Source: Bacillus tuaregi
GTDB taxonomy: Bacteria > Bacillota > Bacilli > Bacillales > Cytobacillaceae
Assembly (NCBI RefSeq): GCF_900104575.1
Contig: NZ_LT629731.1
Location: forward strand, 2,677,805-2,741,804
DNA: 64,000 nucleotides
Direction: 5' to 3'
The position numbers and the translations under genes were made by a program. The notes under the pieces are model-generated. The model was not told where the DNA came from. It ran no database searches and worked only from the letters and a program-made list of their open reading frames with translations. The first letter of the stretch is position 1, and each line of letters opens with the position of its first letter. Of the stretch, positions 1-8,916 are shown piece after piece.

Positions 1-151
1 AACAGCCAATTCCGGAGATTACGGCTAAGTTTTCCGGTTCTAAACCAACATTTGCTGCAGCTCTCTGAATCGCAGCCTGAACGGAGAAGTCTCCGCAGCC
101 TGGACACCAGTTTGGTTTCACATTATTTCGAAAATCTTTAAATGTTGCCAT
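1..151 (-). CDS. korB: 2-oxoacid:ferredoxin oxidoreductase, beta subunit (5' part only)
   Basis: The first 50 codons of a gene running off the low-coordinate edge. The translation begins MATFKDFRNNVKPNWCPGCG. The CPGCGD segment (Cys16, Cys19) is the typical N-terminal motif of thiamine-pyrophosphate beta subunits of 2-oxoacid:ferredoxin oxidoreductases, where these cysteines help hold a 4Fe-4S cluster. With KorA the enzyme is expected to decarboxylate a 2-oxoacid such as 2-oxoglutarate to the acyl-CoA and pass electrons to ferredoxin in the cytoplasm. The start overlaps the end of korA by 14 bp, which indicates translational coupling. The substrate cannot be read from this fragment. Confidence 0.9.
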   Translation of the reverse strand, partial: MATFKDFRNNVKPNWCPGCGDFSVQAAIQRAAANVGLEPENLAVISGIGC

Positions 152-1907
152 TTAGAACAACTCCTTGCTCTTCGTGTATATTTTTGCATTTAGTATAAAC
201 TTCATATGGTTTATATGGATTTCCGTCGTACTTTAATACCTTTTTAATTTTCTCAGCGTAGCCAACATTCATTTTAATGATATTGGCCAATTGTCCAGTT
301 GCATTGTTTTCAATAACAGCTACTTTTTTAGCATTTTTGATTAAAGGTAACACTTCATCTGTTGGGAATGGGTGAATTAAGCGAATATGTGCATGATTCA
401 CCTTAATGCCATCGTTTTCAAGACGTGTTACAGCTTCTTCAATCGCACCGCGTGTTGAGTTAAATCCAATTAATAATAGATCAGCATCGTCATGCGGGCA
501 ATTTTTATATACAGGTGTGTTAAACTTAATATTTTCTACTTTTCTAAAGCGCTTATCCATTTGCATGTTACGGTTCAGTGCAGCTTCAGATGGTTTACCC
601 GTTTCATCATGCTCTACTCCAGTAACATGGTGAATACCATTTTTAACCCCTGGGATTACACGTGGAGAAACTCCATCTTCTGTTACTTCATAACGCTTAA
701 AGTATCCTTTGTTTTCCTGTTCAGGGATTCCATCAGTAATTAATTTACCACGTCGAATCTCTACCTTGTTAAAGTCAAGCGGCTCTACCGTTTGTTTACC
801 TAATGATAATTGTAAATCCGATAACACAATGACAGGACACTGATATTCTTCAGCTAGATTAAAAGCTTCTGCTGTATCATAGAACGCTTCTTGCACTGTA
901 CTTGGAGCCATAACGATTTTTGGAATTTCACCATGTGTTCCATAAATCATGGCCATTAAATCGGATTGCTCTTGTTTTGTCGGCATACCAGTTGATGGAC
1001 CACCGCGTTGAGTATCCACAATGACAAGTGGAGTTTCTGTAATTCCAGATAGACCAATCGCTTCCATTTTAAGAGAAAGTCCTGGGCCAGAAGAAGCAGT
1101 CAAAGTACGAACACCACCGTAGTTTCCGCCGATAGCCATGGTAACCGCTGCAATTTCATCCTCTGTCTGAATAACAGCTCCGCCAAGTGGAGGTAATTCT
1201 TTAATCAAGTATTCCATGATCTCTGAAGCTGGTGTAATTGGATAGGCAGCCATGAATCGGCAACCGCCTGCTAGTGCACCTAAAGCAATAGCATCATTTC
1301 CAATCATAAACAGTCTATTTTGACCATCAGCTTCTGCAAGTTCCATTACTTCTGATCCATCTGTTAATTGATTTTTTAAGTAATCATATCCAGCTTTGAT
1401 TGCTTCCATATTTTTCGCAACCACTTGCTGTCCTTTTTTACCAAAAATCTCTTGAACTACATCTTCGAATACATTAATATTTAGATTTAGAATTGCACAT
1501 GTTGCACCAACTGCCACCATGTTTTTCATTAATGATGTACCTAAATCAGTAGCAATTTCTGTAAATGGAACCGCATACAATGATGCTTCCGTATCATCCG
1601 GTTTCTTTGGATTTATTTTAGAATCTGCAATAATAATCCCTTTATCATGCAATTCCTTATAGTTTACATCGATTGTCTCCTGATCAAATGCTACTAAAAT
1701 ATCAAGATCATCAGAAATAGTGCGAACTTCTGTCGTACTTACACGAATTTTATTATTTGTGTGTCCACCTTTAATCCGCGATGAAAAGTGGCGATAACCA
1801 TATAAATAATAACCTAATCGGTTTAATGCGATAGAGAATATTTCTCCAGTACTCTCGATTCCTTCACCTTGTTGCCCGCCAACCTTCCATGAAAGCTGAT
1901 TAACCAT
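138..1907 (-). CDS. korA: 2-oxoacid:ferredoxin oxidoreductase, alpha subunit (gamma-alpha fusion)
   Basis: A 589-residue protein. Residues 1-190 form the gamma domain (GGQQGEGIESTGEIF near residues 10-24). Residues 200-589 form the pyrimidine-binding alpha domain with the AYPITPASE motif near residue 221. This fused arrangement is usual for KorA-type enzymes of Bacillaceae and many aerobes. It pairs with KorB, whose start codon lies inside its 3' end, to carry out CoA-dependent oxidative decarboxylation of a 2-oxoacid with ferredoxin as acceptor. A strong ribosome-binding site (AAAGGGGTGG) precedes the ATG. 2-oxoglutarate is the likeliest substrate by family, but pyruvate or branched-chain acids cannot be excluded. 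B. subtilis, as I recall it, has tdh/kbl after spoVS rather than korAB. Confidence 0.93.
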   Translation of the reverse strand: MVNQLSWKVGGQQGEGIESTGEIFSIALNRLGYYLYGYRHFSSRIKGGHTNNKIRVSTTEVRTISDDLDILVAFDQETIDVNYKELHDKGIIIADSKINPKKPDDTEASLYAVPFTEIATDLGTSLMKNMVAVGATCAILNLNINVFEDVVQEIFGKKGQQVVAKNMEAIKAGYDYLKNQLTDGSEVMELAEADGQNRLFMIGNDAIALGALAGGCRFMAAYPITPASEIMEYLIKELPPLGGAVIQTEDEIAAVTMAIGGNYGGVRTLTASSGPGLSLKMEAIGLSGITETPLVIVDTQRGGPSTGMPTKQEQSDLMAMIYGTHGEIPKIVMAPSTVQEAFYDTAEAFNLAEEYQCPVIVLSDLQLSLGKQTVEPLDFNKVEIRRGKLITDGIPEQENKGYFKRYEVTEDGVSPRVIPGVKNGIHHVTGVEHDETGKPSEAALNRNMQMDKRFRKVENIKFNTPVYKNCPHDDADLLLIGFNSTRGAIEEAVTRLENDGIKVNHAHIRLIHPFPTDEVLPLIKNAKKVAVIENNATGQLANIIKMNVGYAEKIKKVLKYDGNPYKPYEVYTKCKNIHEEQGVVLNGNI

Positions 1908-1956
1908 AATTCCACCCCTTTGGATACGTAAAAAATTATGTCACTATGTACATAAA

Positions 1957-1986
1957 AGTATAGCACCAATCGACTAAATCTTCTAA
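1957..1986 (-). promoter_or_regulatory. possible sigma-A promoter of korAB
   Basis: On the minus strand, TTAGAA (1981-1986) and TATACT (1957-1962) are separated by 18 bp, about 50 bp upstream of the korA start. The -10 box is good and the -35 box weak. The rest of 1987-2356 is AT-rich with no gene; it holds an 18-bp perfect AT palindrome at 2125-2142 to which I assign no function. Confidence 0.3.
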
Positions 1987-2356
1987 GAAAATGCCTAACT
2001 AAATTATTTACTAGGAATTTTCATTATATTTGGAAAATCGATTGTACTAAACGATTTCAATTCTAGACCTATAACATAAAAAAAGCAACCTTTTCCGACG
2101 AAATTTTGACGAAAATATGAATATTTTTTAATTAATTAAAAATTATTATATTACCTTATTAATCTTATGCATAAAATCATACAAACTCATTCCTATTATC
2201 CTAGAGAATATTTTATCTTCTGATTCACTCACCTTCTTTGTTGATTGATGTCGAAATAAGCATTGTCAAATTCTTTATATTTATATAATAATCGTTTATT
2301 ACAATATTTGCGAATTTTTGCACTTATGAAACGTAAAAATCGATACTCTTCCACAC

Positions 2357-2388
2357 TTGAAAAACCTGCTTGCAACTGCAAACAGGTT
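2357..2388 (-). terminator. intrinsic terminator after spoVS
   Basis: The minus-strand RNA forms a 12-bp stem, AACCTGTTTGCA against TGCAAGCAGGTT with one G-U pair and a two-base gap, followed by five U residues. It lies about 20 bp past the spoVS stop. Confidence 0.75.
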
Positions 2389-2408
2389 CTACTTATGTTC
2401 ATGTTGTG

Positions 2409-2669
2409 TTATCTAGGTTCAATAATCAATTTAATCGCAGTTCTTTCTTCACCGTCAATCAAAATGTCAGTGAAGGCTGGGATACATATTAAATCCACCC
2501 CGCTAGGTGCGACAAATCCTCTTGCAATGGCTACCGCTTTAACCGCTTGATTTAATGCACCCGCACCAATTGCTTGAATTTCTGCTCCACCTCTTTCTCG
2601 CAGAACCCCAGCAAGCGCACCAGCTACAGAATTAGGATTAGACTTTGCTGAAACTTTTAATATTTCCAT
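2409..2669 (-). CDS. spoVS: stage V sporulation protein S
   Basis: An 86-residue protein, the full family length, beginning MEILKVSAKSNPNSVAGALA, almost invariant among spore formers. SpoVS is a small Alba-like nucleic-acid-binding fold needed for progress through spore coat and core dehydration stages and affecting septation. The molecular target is not settled. A clear AAGGAGGAG ribosome-binding site precedes the ATG. It has its own terminator, and the terminator of ymdB lies upstream, so it is probably a single-gene unit. The upstream region carries a sigma-H-like promoter, fitting the sigma-H control known for B. subtilis spoVS. Confidence 0.96.
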   Translation of the reverse strand: MEILKVSAKSNPNSVAGALAGVLRERGGAEIQAIGAGALNQAVKAVAIARGFVAPSGVDLICIPAFTDILIDGEERTAIKLIIEPR

Positions 2670-2701
2670 TCCTAGCTCCTCCTTGTTTGGTCCCTCCCAT
2701 A

Positions 2702-2718
2702 TGTTCGTGGAACGAACA
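2702..2718 (-). other. inverted repeat in the spoVS leader
   Basis: A perfect 7-bp inverted repeat, TGTTCGT-N3-ACGAACA, lies between the candidate promoter and the ribosome-binding site of spoVS. It could be an RNA hairpin or an operator. The half-sites are in the opposite orientation to a Bacillus LexA box. Confidence 0.4.
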
Positions 2719-2748
2719 ATTCAGGTTAAATCATTCCAATGTTACTAT

Positions 2749-2776
2749 ATTCAGGAAACAATTCAGTTATTCCGGC
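2749..2776 (-). promoter_or_regulatory. sigma-H-like promoter of spoVS
   Basis: On the minus strand GCCGGAATA (2768-2776) and CCTGAAT (2749-2755) are separated by 12 bp, close to the sigma-H pattern RnAGGAwWW - 11 or 12 bp - RnnGAAT. It lies about 80 bp upstream of spoVS. One base in each element departs from consensus. Confidence 0.4.
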
Positions 2777-2803
2777 TTGGTCGAAAAAAGCGACCTAGTT
2801 TCA

Positions 2804-2875
2804 AGTAAAAAAAGAAACATACTAATTTCCTCCCCACGAAAAAATTGGGGACGGTATATAGTATGTTTCTTTTTC
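2804..2875 (-). terminator. intrinsic terminator after ymdB
   Basis: A long two-level stem: AAAGAAACATACTA pairs with TAGTATGTTTCTTT, enclosing a CCCC/GGGG hairpin. The minus-strand RNA then runs into U residues. It begins just past the ymdB stop. Confidence 0.8.
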
Positions 2876-2880
2876 AATCA

Positions 2881-3678
2881 TTATGAATAGAACGGGTGAT
2901 CATCATTAATTAAAATACGTTCCATTTTTTTGGCCCTACCACTTTTTTTATCAATCTCAATGCATACGGCACTCAATTGACTTCTACCCGTTTTAGGGAC
3001 CTCAAAGCGGGCTGGCATATTCGTGAGGAATCTTCTCAGTACAACCTCTCTATCCATCCCTAATATCCCATCATACGGTCCTGTCATACCGACATCTGAT
3101 AAGTAAGCAGTCCCATCAGGCAGAATTCGATTATCTGCGGTTTGCACATGGGTATGTGTTCCTATGACAGCTGAGACCCTCCCGTCCAAATACCAGCCCA
3201 TCGCTTGCTTTTCACTCGTAGCTTCTCCATGGAAATCAACAAATATGATAGGTGTTCTCTCTCTAGCCTCCTTAATTAATTCGTCGGCCTTCTGAAATGG
3301 GCAATCGCTTGGAGGCAAAAAGGTTCTCCCCTGTAGACTGATCACAGCTATCTCGTCAGTATTCATCTTCAAATAAACAATCCCTTTTCCTGGATTATTC
3401 TCTGGAAAATTAGCCGGTCTAGCAAGGTACTTTGCATTATCAATAAAATCATAAATTTCACGATTGTCCCACGTGTGATTTCCCAGCGTCACGACCTGTG
3501 CTCCTGCTTCTAAAAAACCACGGTATATTTTTTCTGTTATACCCCTTCCTGCAGCAGCATTCTCTCCATTAATGATTGTGATATGTGGACGGTATTTGTC
3601 TTTTAGCTTAGGCAAATATTCATTTATCATATCACGCCCTAATGAGCCTACAACATCTCCGATAAACAGTATATTCAT
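2881..3678 (-). CDS. ymdB: metallophosphodiesterase YmdB
   Basis: A 265-residue protein of the YmdB/TIGR00282 calcineurin-like family. All expected metal and active-site residues are visible: Asp8, Glu39, Asn40, Asn67-His68 (GNHTWDN), His150, His175 and His177 (GTHTHVQT). In B. subtilis YmdB is a cytoplasmic 2',3'- and 3',5'-cyclic nucleotide phosphodiesterase that influences biofilm formation, motility bistability and nanotube formation. It follows rny by 81 bp, with an rny terminator in between, as in B. subtilis where the two can be co-transcribed by read-through. Confidence 0.95.
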   Translation of the reverse strand: MNILFIGDVVGSLGRDMINEYLPKLKDKYRPHITIINGENAAAGRGITEKIYRGFLEAGAQVVTLGNHTWDNREIYDFIDNAKYLARPANFPENNPGKGIVYLKMNTDEIAVISLQGRTFLPPSDCPFQKADELIKEARERTPIIFVDFHGEATSEKQAMGWYLDGRVSAVIGTHTHVQTADNRILPDGTAYLSDVGMTGPYDGILGMDREVVLRRFLTNMPARFEVPKTGRSQLSAVCIEIDKKSGRAKKMERILINDDHPFYS

Positions 3679-3730
3679 GTATACCCCTTCTTTATCAAAT
3701 TTATTTGTTCATGAAACACAAATGTTTACA

Positions 3731-3766
3731 TAAAATAAAAGCGGTGTATACACACCGCTTTATTTT
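3731..3766 (-). terminator. terminator overlapping the rny stop codon
   Basis: The RNA stem AAATAAAGCGGTGT / ACACCGCTTTTATTT with a GTAT loop, followed by a U-rich stretch. It begins inside the last codons of rny and ends upstream of ymdB, so ymdB may depend on read-through. Confidence 0.75.
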
Positions 3767-5325
3767 GCATATTCAACCGCTCTTGTTTCACGAATAACCG
3801 TGACTTTAATATGGCCTGGATAATCAAGCTCATCTTCAATCTTTTTACGAATATCACGGGCAAGACGATGTGCTTCTAAATCGTCTATTTGTTCCGGTTT
3901 TACTGAAATCCGCACTTCGCGGCCAGCTTGAATCGCAAATGATTTTTCAACTCCATCAAAAGATTCAGAGATTTCTTCTAGTTTTTCTAGACGACGAATG
4001 TAATTCTCAAGCGTCTCTCTTCTTGCTCCTGGTCTAGCCGCAGATAATGCATCAGCAGCAGCCACAAGAACTGCGATAATGGAGGTTGGTTCTGTATCCC
4101 CATGATGTGAAGCAATACTGTTAATGACGACTGGATGTTCTTTATATTTAGTTGCCAATTCAACCCCGATTTCAACATGACTGCCCTCGACTTCATGGTC
4201 AATCGCTTTTCCAATATCATGAAGCAGGCCTGAACGACGTGCTAATGTCTCATCCTCACCAAGCTCAGCCGCAAGCATTCCTGTCAGCTGTGCGACTTCT
4301 ATTGAGTGCTTTAACACATTCTGACCATAACTTGTACGGAATTTCAATCGACCAAGAATCTTTATTAGGTCTGGATGTAGACCATGTACACCGACTTCAA
4401 AGGTTGTTTGTTCACCAATTTCACGAATATGCTCATCGACTTCACGTCGTGCTTTATCCACCATTTCTTCAATACGAGCTGGATGGATTCTGCCATCCTG
4501 AACTAGCTTTTCAAGCGCTAAACGTGCAGTTTCTCGTCGAATTGGATCAAATCCGGAAAGAATAACTGCTTCCGGTGTATCATCAATAATAAGATCTATA
4601 CCAGTTAGGGTTTCTAACGTCCGAATGTTACGGCCTTCCCTGCCGATAATACGTCCCTTCATCTCGTCATTTGGAAGATTTACAACTGATACTGTAGTTT
4701 CAGCCACATGATCAGCTGCACATCGTTGGATAGCCAGTGACAAGATGTCTTTTGCCTTCTTGTCAGATTCCTCTTTTGCTCTTATCTCGCTTTCTTTTAT
4801 CATTACAGCGACATCGTGTTTTAATTCATGTTCGACCCGCTCTAAAATGATGGTCCTTGCCTCTTCACGAGTTAAGCCCGAGATTCGCTCCAACTCTGAT
4901 TGTTGTGTTTTTACGATCTCGTCCACTTTGCTTTCCATCTCTTCAATATGCTGTTGTCTTTTGTTAAGAGAATCATCTCTTTTCTCTAAAAGTGCTTCAC
5001 GTTTTTCTAACGTTTCGTCTTTACGGTCAAGATTTTCCTCTTTTTGCAGTAAACGATTTTCTTGTTTTTGCAGTTCATTCCTTCGCTCACGAATTTCACG
5101 CTCCGCTTCATTACGAAGCTTATGAATTTCGTCCTTTGCTTCCAGCATGGCTTCTTTCTTTAAAGAATCCGCATCACGTTTCGCATCTTCTACTATTTGT
5201 TCTGCTGCATTTCGTGCTCCTGCAATTTTAGCTTCAGCAATGGATTTACGAACAAAATAGCCAACAACTACACCGACGATAAGGCCAAGCAAAATGGAGA
5301 TGATTGCAGCTAATAGGTCCATCAT
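3760..5325 (-). CDS. rny: ribonuclease Y
   Basis: A 521-residue protein of normal family length. The order is an N-terminal membrane anchor (about residues 3-25), a long charged coiled coil rich in Glu, Lys and Arg (about 30-200), a KH RNA-binding domain with GREGRNIR (about 210-275) and an HD phosphohydrolase domain with [10 protein letters not shown] (about 335-430). RNase Y is the membrane-bound endonuclease that starts decay of many mRNAs in Bacillus and anchors the degradosome with PNPase and RNase J, which are also encoded in this window. AGGAGGTG precedes a double ATG; the second Met is the better spaced start but the difference is one residue. A near-consensus sigma-A promoter lies upstream. 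Confidence 0.97.
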   Translation of the reverse strand: MMDLLAAIISILLGLIVGVVVGYFVRKSIAEAKIAGARNAAEQIVEDAKRDADSLKKEAMLEAKDEIHKLRNEAEREIRERRNELQKQENRLLQKEENLDRKDETLEKREALLEKRDDSLNKRQQHIEEMESKVDEIVKTQQSELERISGLTREEARTIILERVEHELKHDVAVMIKESEIRAKEESDKKAKDILSLAIQRCAADHVAETTVSVVNLPNDEMKGRIIGREGRNIRTLETLTGIDLIIDDTPEAVILSGFDPIRRETARLALEKLVQDGRIHPARIEEMVDKARREVDEHIREIGEQTTFEVGVHGLHPDLIKILGRLKFRTSYGQNVLKHSIEVAQLTGMLAAELGEDETLARRSGLLHDIGKAIDHEVEGSHVEIGVELATKYKEHPVVINSIASHHGDTEPTSIIAVLVAAADALSAARPGARRETLENYIRRLEKLEEISESFDGVEKSFAIQAGREVRISVKPEQIDDLEAHRLARDIRKKIEDELDYPGHIKVTVIRETRAVEYAK

Positions 5326-5454
5326 TTCACCTCCTTCTGCTATGAACTTGTTTTCCAGTTACGTTTCTAAAGTGTCGACATGTACATTGTTCAGAATTCA
5401 ATATACAGCTCAATGGCTTTTAATACTCATAGAAAAGTAAAATATACATATATA

Positions 5455-5483
5455 ATTGTAAAGGTGAGTATTTTCAATGTCAA
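5455..5483 (-). promoter_or_regulatory. sigma-A promoter of rny
   Basis: Minus-strand TTGACA (5478-5483), 17-bp spacer, TACAAT (5455-5460). The -35 box is perfect and the -10 box 5/6. The predicted 5' leader is about 120 nt. Confidence 0.85.
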
Positions 5484-5540
5484 GTGATTGTCCTTACAGC
5501 TTTTGCTAATTTTAAATATCAAAAAGTTTCTAAACATATC

Positions 5541-5572
5541 TAAAAGGGCAAAGTCTTCATAGACTTTGCCCA
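5541..5572 (-). terminator. intrinsic terminator after recA
   Basis: GGGCAAAGTC / GACTTTGCCC perfect 10-bp stem with TATGAA loop, followed by UUUU on the minus-strand RNA, just past the recA stop. Confidence 0.85.
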
Positions 5573-5580
5573 GTCATCCA

Positions 5581-6630
5581 TTAATCAATTAAATCAAGCT
5601 CATCCTGCTCAAGGGCGTCAGCCGTTGGCGAAGCTGCCGCATCACTGTCGAGGCCGTAATGCTCACGAATTTTTTGCTGAATTTCAAACGCAATTTCTCG
5701 GTTTTCTTTAATAAACTGCTTAGCATTTTCCCTACCTTGTCCAAGTCGTTCATCATTATAGGAGTACCAAGAGCCACTCTTTTGAACAATATCCAGCTCT
5801 GCACCAATATCGATGATTTCACCTTCTTTTGAAATCCCTTCACCGTACATAATATCCACTTCAGCTGTACGGAATGGTGGCGCTACTTTGTTTTTGACAA
5901 TTTTAATTTTGGTTCTATTCCCGACGATATCATTTCCCTGCTTAATCGCTTCAGCACGACGAACCTCAAGACGTACAGATGAGTAGAACTTTAAGGCACG
6001 TCCTCCTGGAGTTGTTTCAGGGTTACCAAACATAACGCCAATTTTTTCTCGAACCTGGTTAATGAAAATCGCGATGGTCTTTGATTTATTGATAGCTCCA
6101 GAAAGCTTACGAAGTGCCTGTGACATCAAGCGTGCCTGAAGACCCATGTGTGAGTCTCCCATTTCTCCTTCAATTTCTGCTTTTGGAACAAGGGCTGCAA
6201 CAGAGTCCACAACAACAATATCAACTGCACCACTTCGTACCAGCGCTTCCGCTATCTCTAATGCCTGTTCTCCTGTATCAGGCTGTGATAGTAGGAGCTC
6301 ATCAATATTCACTCCTAATTTTTGCGCATAGATTGGATCCAGCGCGTGCTCAGCATCAATAAACGCTGCCTGTCCACCCTTAGCCTGCACCTCAGCAATT
6401 GCATGGAGAGCAACGGTCGTTTTACCTGAACTTTCTGGACCATATACTTCAATGATACGTCCTCTTGGATATCCGCCTACACCAAGGGCTGCATCCAATG
6501 CCAAGGAACCACTTGGACATGTAGATATCCTTCTGTCAGTTTGTTCCCCAAGCTTCATGATAGAACCTTTACCAAATTGTTTTTCTATTTGTTTTAACGC
6601 CTGTTCAAGGGCTGCTTGACGATCACTCAC
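5581..6630 (-). CDS. recA: recombinase RecA
   Basis: A 349-residue protein of standard bacterial RecA length, with Walker [10 protein letters not shown] (residues 64-72), the [10 protein letters not shown] segment and an acidic C-terminus. RecA coats single-stranded DNA, drives strand exchange and triggers LexA self-cleavage. The start is GTG: AGGAGG lies 8 nt upstream and the nearby ATG is out of frame. The upstream region contains a LexA box and a good sigma-A promoter, so SOS autoregulation is expected. The B. subtilis order recA-pbpX-rny is shortened here, with rny directly following recA. Confidence 0.98.
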   Translation of the reverse strand: MSDRQAALEQALKQIEKQFGKGSIMKLGEQTDRRISTCPSGSLALDAALGVGGYPRGRIIEVYGPESSGKTTVALHAIAEVQAKGGQAAFIDAEHALDPIYAQKLGVNIDELLLSQPDTGEQALEIAEALVRSGAVDIVVVDSVAALVPKAEIEGEMGDSHMGLQARLMSQALRKLSGAINKSKTIAIFINQVREKIGVMFGNPETTPGGRALKFYSSVRLEVRRAEAIKQGNDIVGNRTKIKIVKNKVAPPFRTAEVDIMYGEGISKEGEIIDIGAELDIVQKSGSWYSYNDERLGQGRENAKQFIKENREIAFEIQQKIREHYGLDSDAAASPTADALEQDELDLID

Positions 6631-6704
6631 TGCATTTTCCTCCTTTAAAATAAAACCTATCTAAAGCCGAAGGTTACGGCTGTCTCATCTCAAAATCTAT
6701 CTTT

Positions 6705-6733
6705 ACTATAGCTTGTTTTTGCTATTTTGTCTA
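6705..6733 (-). promoter_or_regulatory. sigma-A promoter of recA
   Basis: Minus-strand TAGACA (6728-6733), 17-bp spacer, TATAGT (6705-6710); each box matches consensus at 5 of 6 positions. It lies about 75 bp upstream of the GTG start. Confidence 0.65.
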
Positions 6734-6742
6734 TTAAAATAT

Positions 6743-6756
6743 CGAACATTTATTCG
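6743..6756 (-). promoter_or_regulatory. LexA (SOS) box upstream of recA
   Basis: CGAAT-AAAT-GTTCG on the minus strand, one mismatch from the Bacillus LexA consensus CGAAC-N4-GTTCG. It lies 10 bp upstream of the -35 box of the recA promoter. Such a box is expected for recA in Bacillus. Confidence 0.75.
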
Positions 6757-6911
6757 TTATTTTTCGAGGCTATAATTCTTTGAAAATGCTCAAATTTATT
6801 ACTACTTTATCCTTTTTCAGTAGGTTTTTATCACTAAAAATCAAAAATTCAATTGGAATCTTAAGATTAAAAAAGTAATATTACCAGCTTAAGTTGTTAT
6901 AGTCAAGGAGC

Positions 6912-6947
6912 AACAAGACTCCTTTCATGAGTGAAAGGAGTCTTGTT
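6912..6947 (-). other. perfect 16-bp hairpin between cinA and recA
   Basis: AACAAGACTCCTTTCA is followed, after a 4-base loop, by its exact complement. It lies 14 bp past the cinA stop. In the minus-strand RNA no U-tract follows (next bases GCTCCTTGAC), so it is not a textbook intrinsic terminator; it may still terminate, be a processing site or stabilise the cinA mRNA 3' end. Confidence 0.7.
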
Positions 6948-6961
6948 ATCTGTCATTATGT

Positions 6962-8209
6962 TTATTCTTCGAGGTTTAAGATTTCTTTTAATAAACGATA
7001 GCATCCATGCTGAACGGTGCGGATTCGAATGATTGTCCGGTTGCCACCAAGTTTTAACTCTTCTACTATAGTTGGCTGATTTTTTATCTTAATCCCAATA
7101 AATACCGTACCGGCTGGCTTATCTTCTAATTCCTCTGGACCCGCAACACCTGTAAAGCTAATCCCAATATCCGACCTCATTAAAGTTGCTACATTTTCAG
7201 CCAGCTCACTTGCACATTCGGCACTCACAACCCCGTACTTAGCAATCGTTTCAGGCTTTACTTTCAATACATTTTTCTTTACTTCCGGATTATAGCACAC
7301 GACTCCGCCCATTAATAAAGAGCCTGCACCTGGAATAGACGTTAACTCTTTCTGGAACATACCGCCAGTTAAGCTTTCAGCTGCAGCAATGGTCAGCTTC
7401 TTTTCTTTTACTATCTCCGAAAGCTCACTCATAAGGGAGGTTTCATCATAGCCATAGAAATACTCCCCTACTCGACTAAGAATTAACTTTTCTGTATCAG
7501 AGATTAACTCAAGTGCAGCAGTTTCTGATTGATGCTTGGCTGTAATCCTAAGCGTCACTTCACCATCACCTGCCAATGGAGCAATGGTTGGATTGGATTG
7601 AGCATCGAGCAAATCCTCAATCTCTGTTTCCAACTGTGATTCACCAATTCCAAAAAAACGCAATACTCGGGAAATAATTTTTTCCTTTACTTGAAGCTTA
7701 TTCATGATGCTTGGGCGTGCATATGTTAAAAACATCGGCTCCATTTCTTTTGGAGGTCCAGGAAATAATAAATAAAGTTGATTTTGCTTGGAGACAATCA
7801 TACCTGGCGCCATTCCGTGGTCATTTGGCATCACTTCGGAGCCCTCAATGACCAATGCTTGTTTCCGGTTATTCGCGGACATCGTTCTGCCAACCCGGCT
7901 ATAATAGGCTTCTATTGAATGCATCGCTTGTTCATCTGTAATAAGCGGTCTTCCTAAATGAGTGGCAATGGTTTCTTTTGTCAAATCATCCTTTGTTGGA
8001 CCAAGGCCACCTGTAAAAATAATCATATCCGCACGACCTTCAGCAACCTCAATAGCAGCCTTTAATCGACTGGCATTATCACCAACTACTGTATGGTAAT
8101 ATACATTGATTCCCATATCAGCAAGGGTTCTTGAAAGAAAACGAGCATTCGTATTGACTATTTGGCCTAATAATAATTCAGACCCAACGGCAATAATTTC
8201 TGCATGCAT
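6962..8209 (-). CDS. cinA: CinA family protein (MoaB-like domain plus PncC-like domain)
   Basis: A 415-residue protein from the preferred start. The N-terminal half is the MoaB/MogA-like domain ([15 protein letters not shown] at the start, GGLGPTKDD near residue 71). The C-terminal half is the PncC-like domain with AAAESLTGG. In other bacteria the C-terminal domain deamidates nicotinamide mononucleotide and the N-terminal domain acts on ADP-ribose. In B. subtilis and streptococci cinA is a competence-induced gene next to recA. An in-frame ATG two codons upstream lies only 1 nt from AAAGGGG, so I place the start at the second Met, 7 nt away. Confidence 0.94.
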   Translation of the reverse strand: MHAEIIAVGSELLLGQIVNTNARFLSRTLADMGINVYYHTVVGDNASRLKAAIEVAEGRADMIIFTGGLGPTKDDLTKETIATHLGRPLITDEQAMHSIEAYYSRVGRTMSANNRKQALVIEGSEVMPNDHGMAPGMIVSKQNQLYLLFPGPPKEMEPMFLTYARPSIMNKLQVKEKIISRVLRFFGIGESQLETEIEDLLDAQSNPTIAPLAGDGEVTLRITAKHQSETAALELISDTEKLILSRVGEYFYGYDETSLMSELSEIVKEKKLTIAAAESLTGGMFQKELTSIPGAGSLLMGGVVCYNPEVKKNVLKVKPETIAKYGVVSAECASELAENVATLMRSDIGISFTGVAGPEELEDKPAGTVFIGIKIKNQPTIVEELKLGGNRTIIRIRTVQHGCYRLLKEILNLEE

Positions 8210-8257
8210 GAACATACCCCTTTACGTAATAGAATGATTCGTTTGCCTAAATGTAAT

Positions 8258-8836
8258 TTACTTTGAATGGATAAAGGGTTCTTTATTTTTCACAAAATAA
8301 TCCCATCCTGACCAGACCGTGAAAAACAATGCAACCCAGAGGGCAATAATATCGAAAGGTATCGACATCATTTCAAATAATATATTATGTAATAGCAGTG
8401 CCGAAATGGCCACAATTTGTGTCCAAGTTTTTATTTTACCCAACATATTGGCCGCTACAACTTCTCCTGCACCAGCTAACACGAGACGCAGACCGGTAAC
8501 CGCAAATTCCCGGCTAATGATAATAATGACGATCCACGACGGTGCCAGCTGCAGCTCAACCAGAACAATCAGAGCAGCAGATACCAAGAGTTTATCGGCA
8601 AGCGGATCAAGAAATTTACCTAAATTGGTAACCATATTATATTTGCGGGCATAATGTCCATCAATCCAATCGGTTGTAGAAGCAATAATAAAGATTAAAG
8701 CCCCAACAAAATGTGTCATTGGCATGGATGTTCCTAATATCGATATCTCTCCCCATGAAAATGGAAAAACCATAATGATGAGAAAAATAGGAATTAAAAA
8801 AATTCGTGATATTGTGATTTTATTTGGCAGATTCAT
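8258..8836 (-). CDS. pgsA: CDP-diacylglycerol--glycerol-3-phosphate 3-phosphatidyltransferase
   Basis: A 192-residue membrane protein beginning MNLPNKITISRI. It carries the CDP-alcohol phosphatidyltransferase motif DG-x2-AR-x8-G-x3-D-x3-D within DWIDGHYARKYNMVTNLGKF and the residues after it, plus several hydrophobic helices. It makes phosphatidylglycerophosphate, the first committed step to phosphatidylglycerol and cardiolipin. The start is set by GGAGG 9 nt upstream; an earlier in-frame ATG would place this Shine-Dalgarno inside the gene. It follows rodZ by about 75 bp with a terminator between, so expression needs read-through or an unseen promoter. Confidence 0.95.
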   Translation of the reverse strand: MNLPNKITISRIFLIPIFLIIMVFPFSWGEISILGTSMPMTHFVGALIFIIASTTDWIDGHYARKYNMVTNLGKFLDPLADKLLVSAALIVLVELQLAPSWIVIIIISREFAVTGLRLVLAGAGEVVAANMLGKIKTWTQIVAISALLLHNILFEMMSIPFDIIALWVALFFTVWSGWDYFVKNKEPFIHSK

Positions 8837-8883
8837 TTCATTTTCCCTCCAAAACAAATGAGCAAGCTAAGCATATGTATACG

Positions 8884-8916
8884 AGAAAAATAGTCATCAC
8901 CTTTATGATGACTATT
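8884..8916 (-). terminator. intrinsic terminator after rodZ
   Basis: ATAGTCATCA / TGATGACTAT stem, 6-base loop, followed by UUUUC. It begins in the rodZ stop codon. Confidence 0.8.

Noticed and set aside
2125-2142. 18-bp AT palindrome between spoVS and korA
   Set aside because: Entirely A/T in an AT-rich gap; likely by chance.
2263-2550. Plus-strand open frame of 95 codons
   Set aside because: It runs into spoVS antisense and across the spoVS terminator; no start signal.
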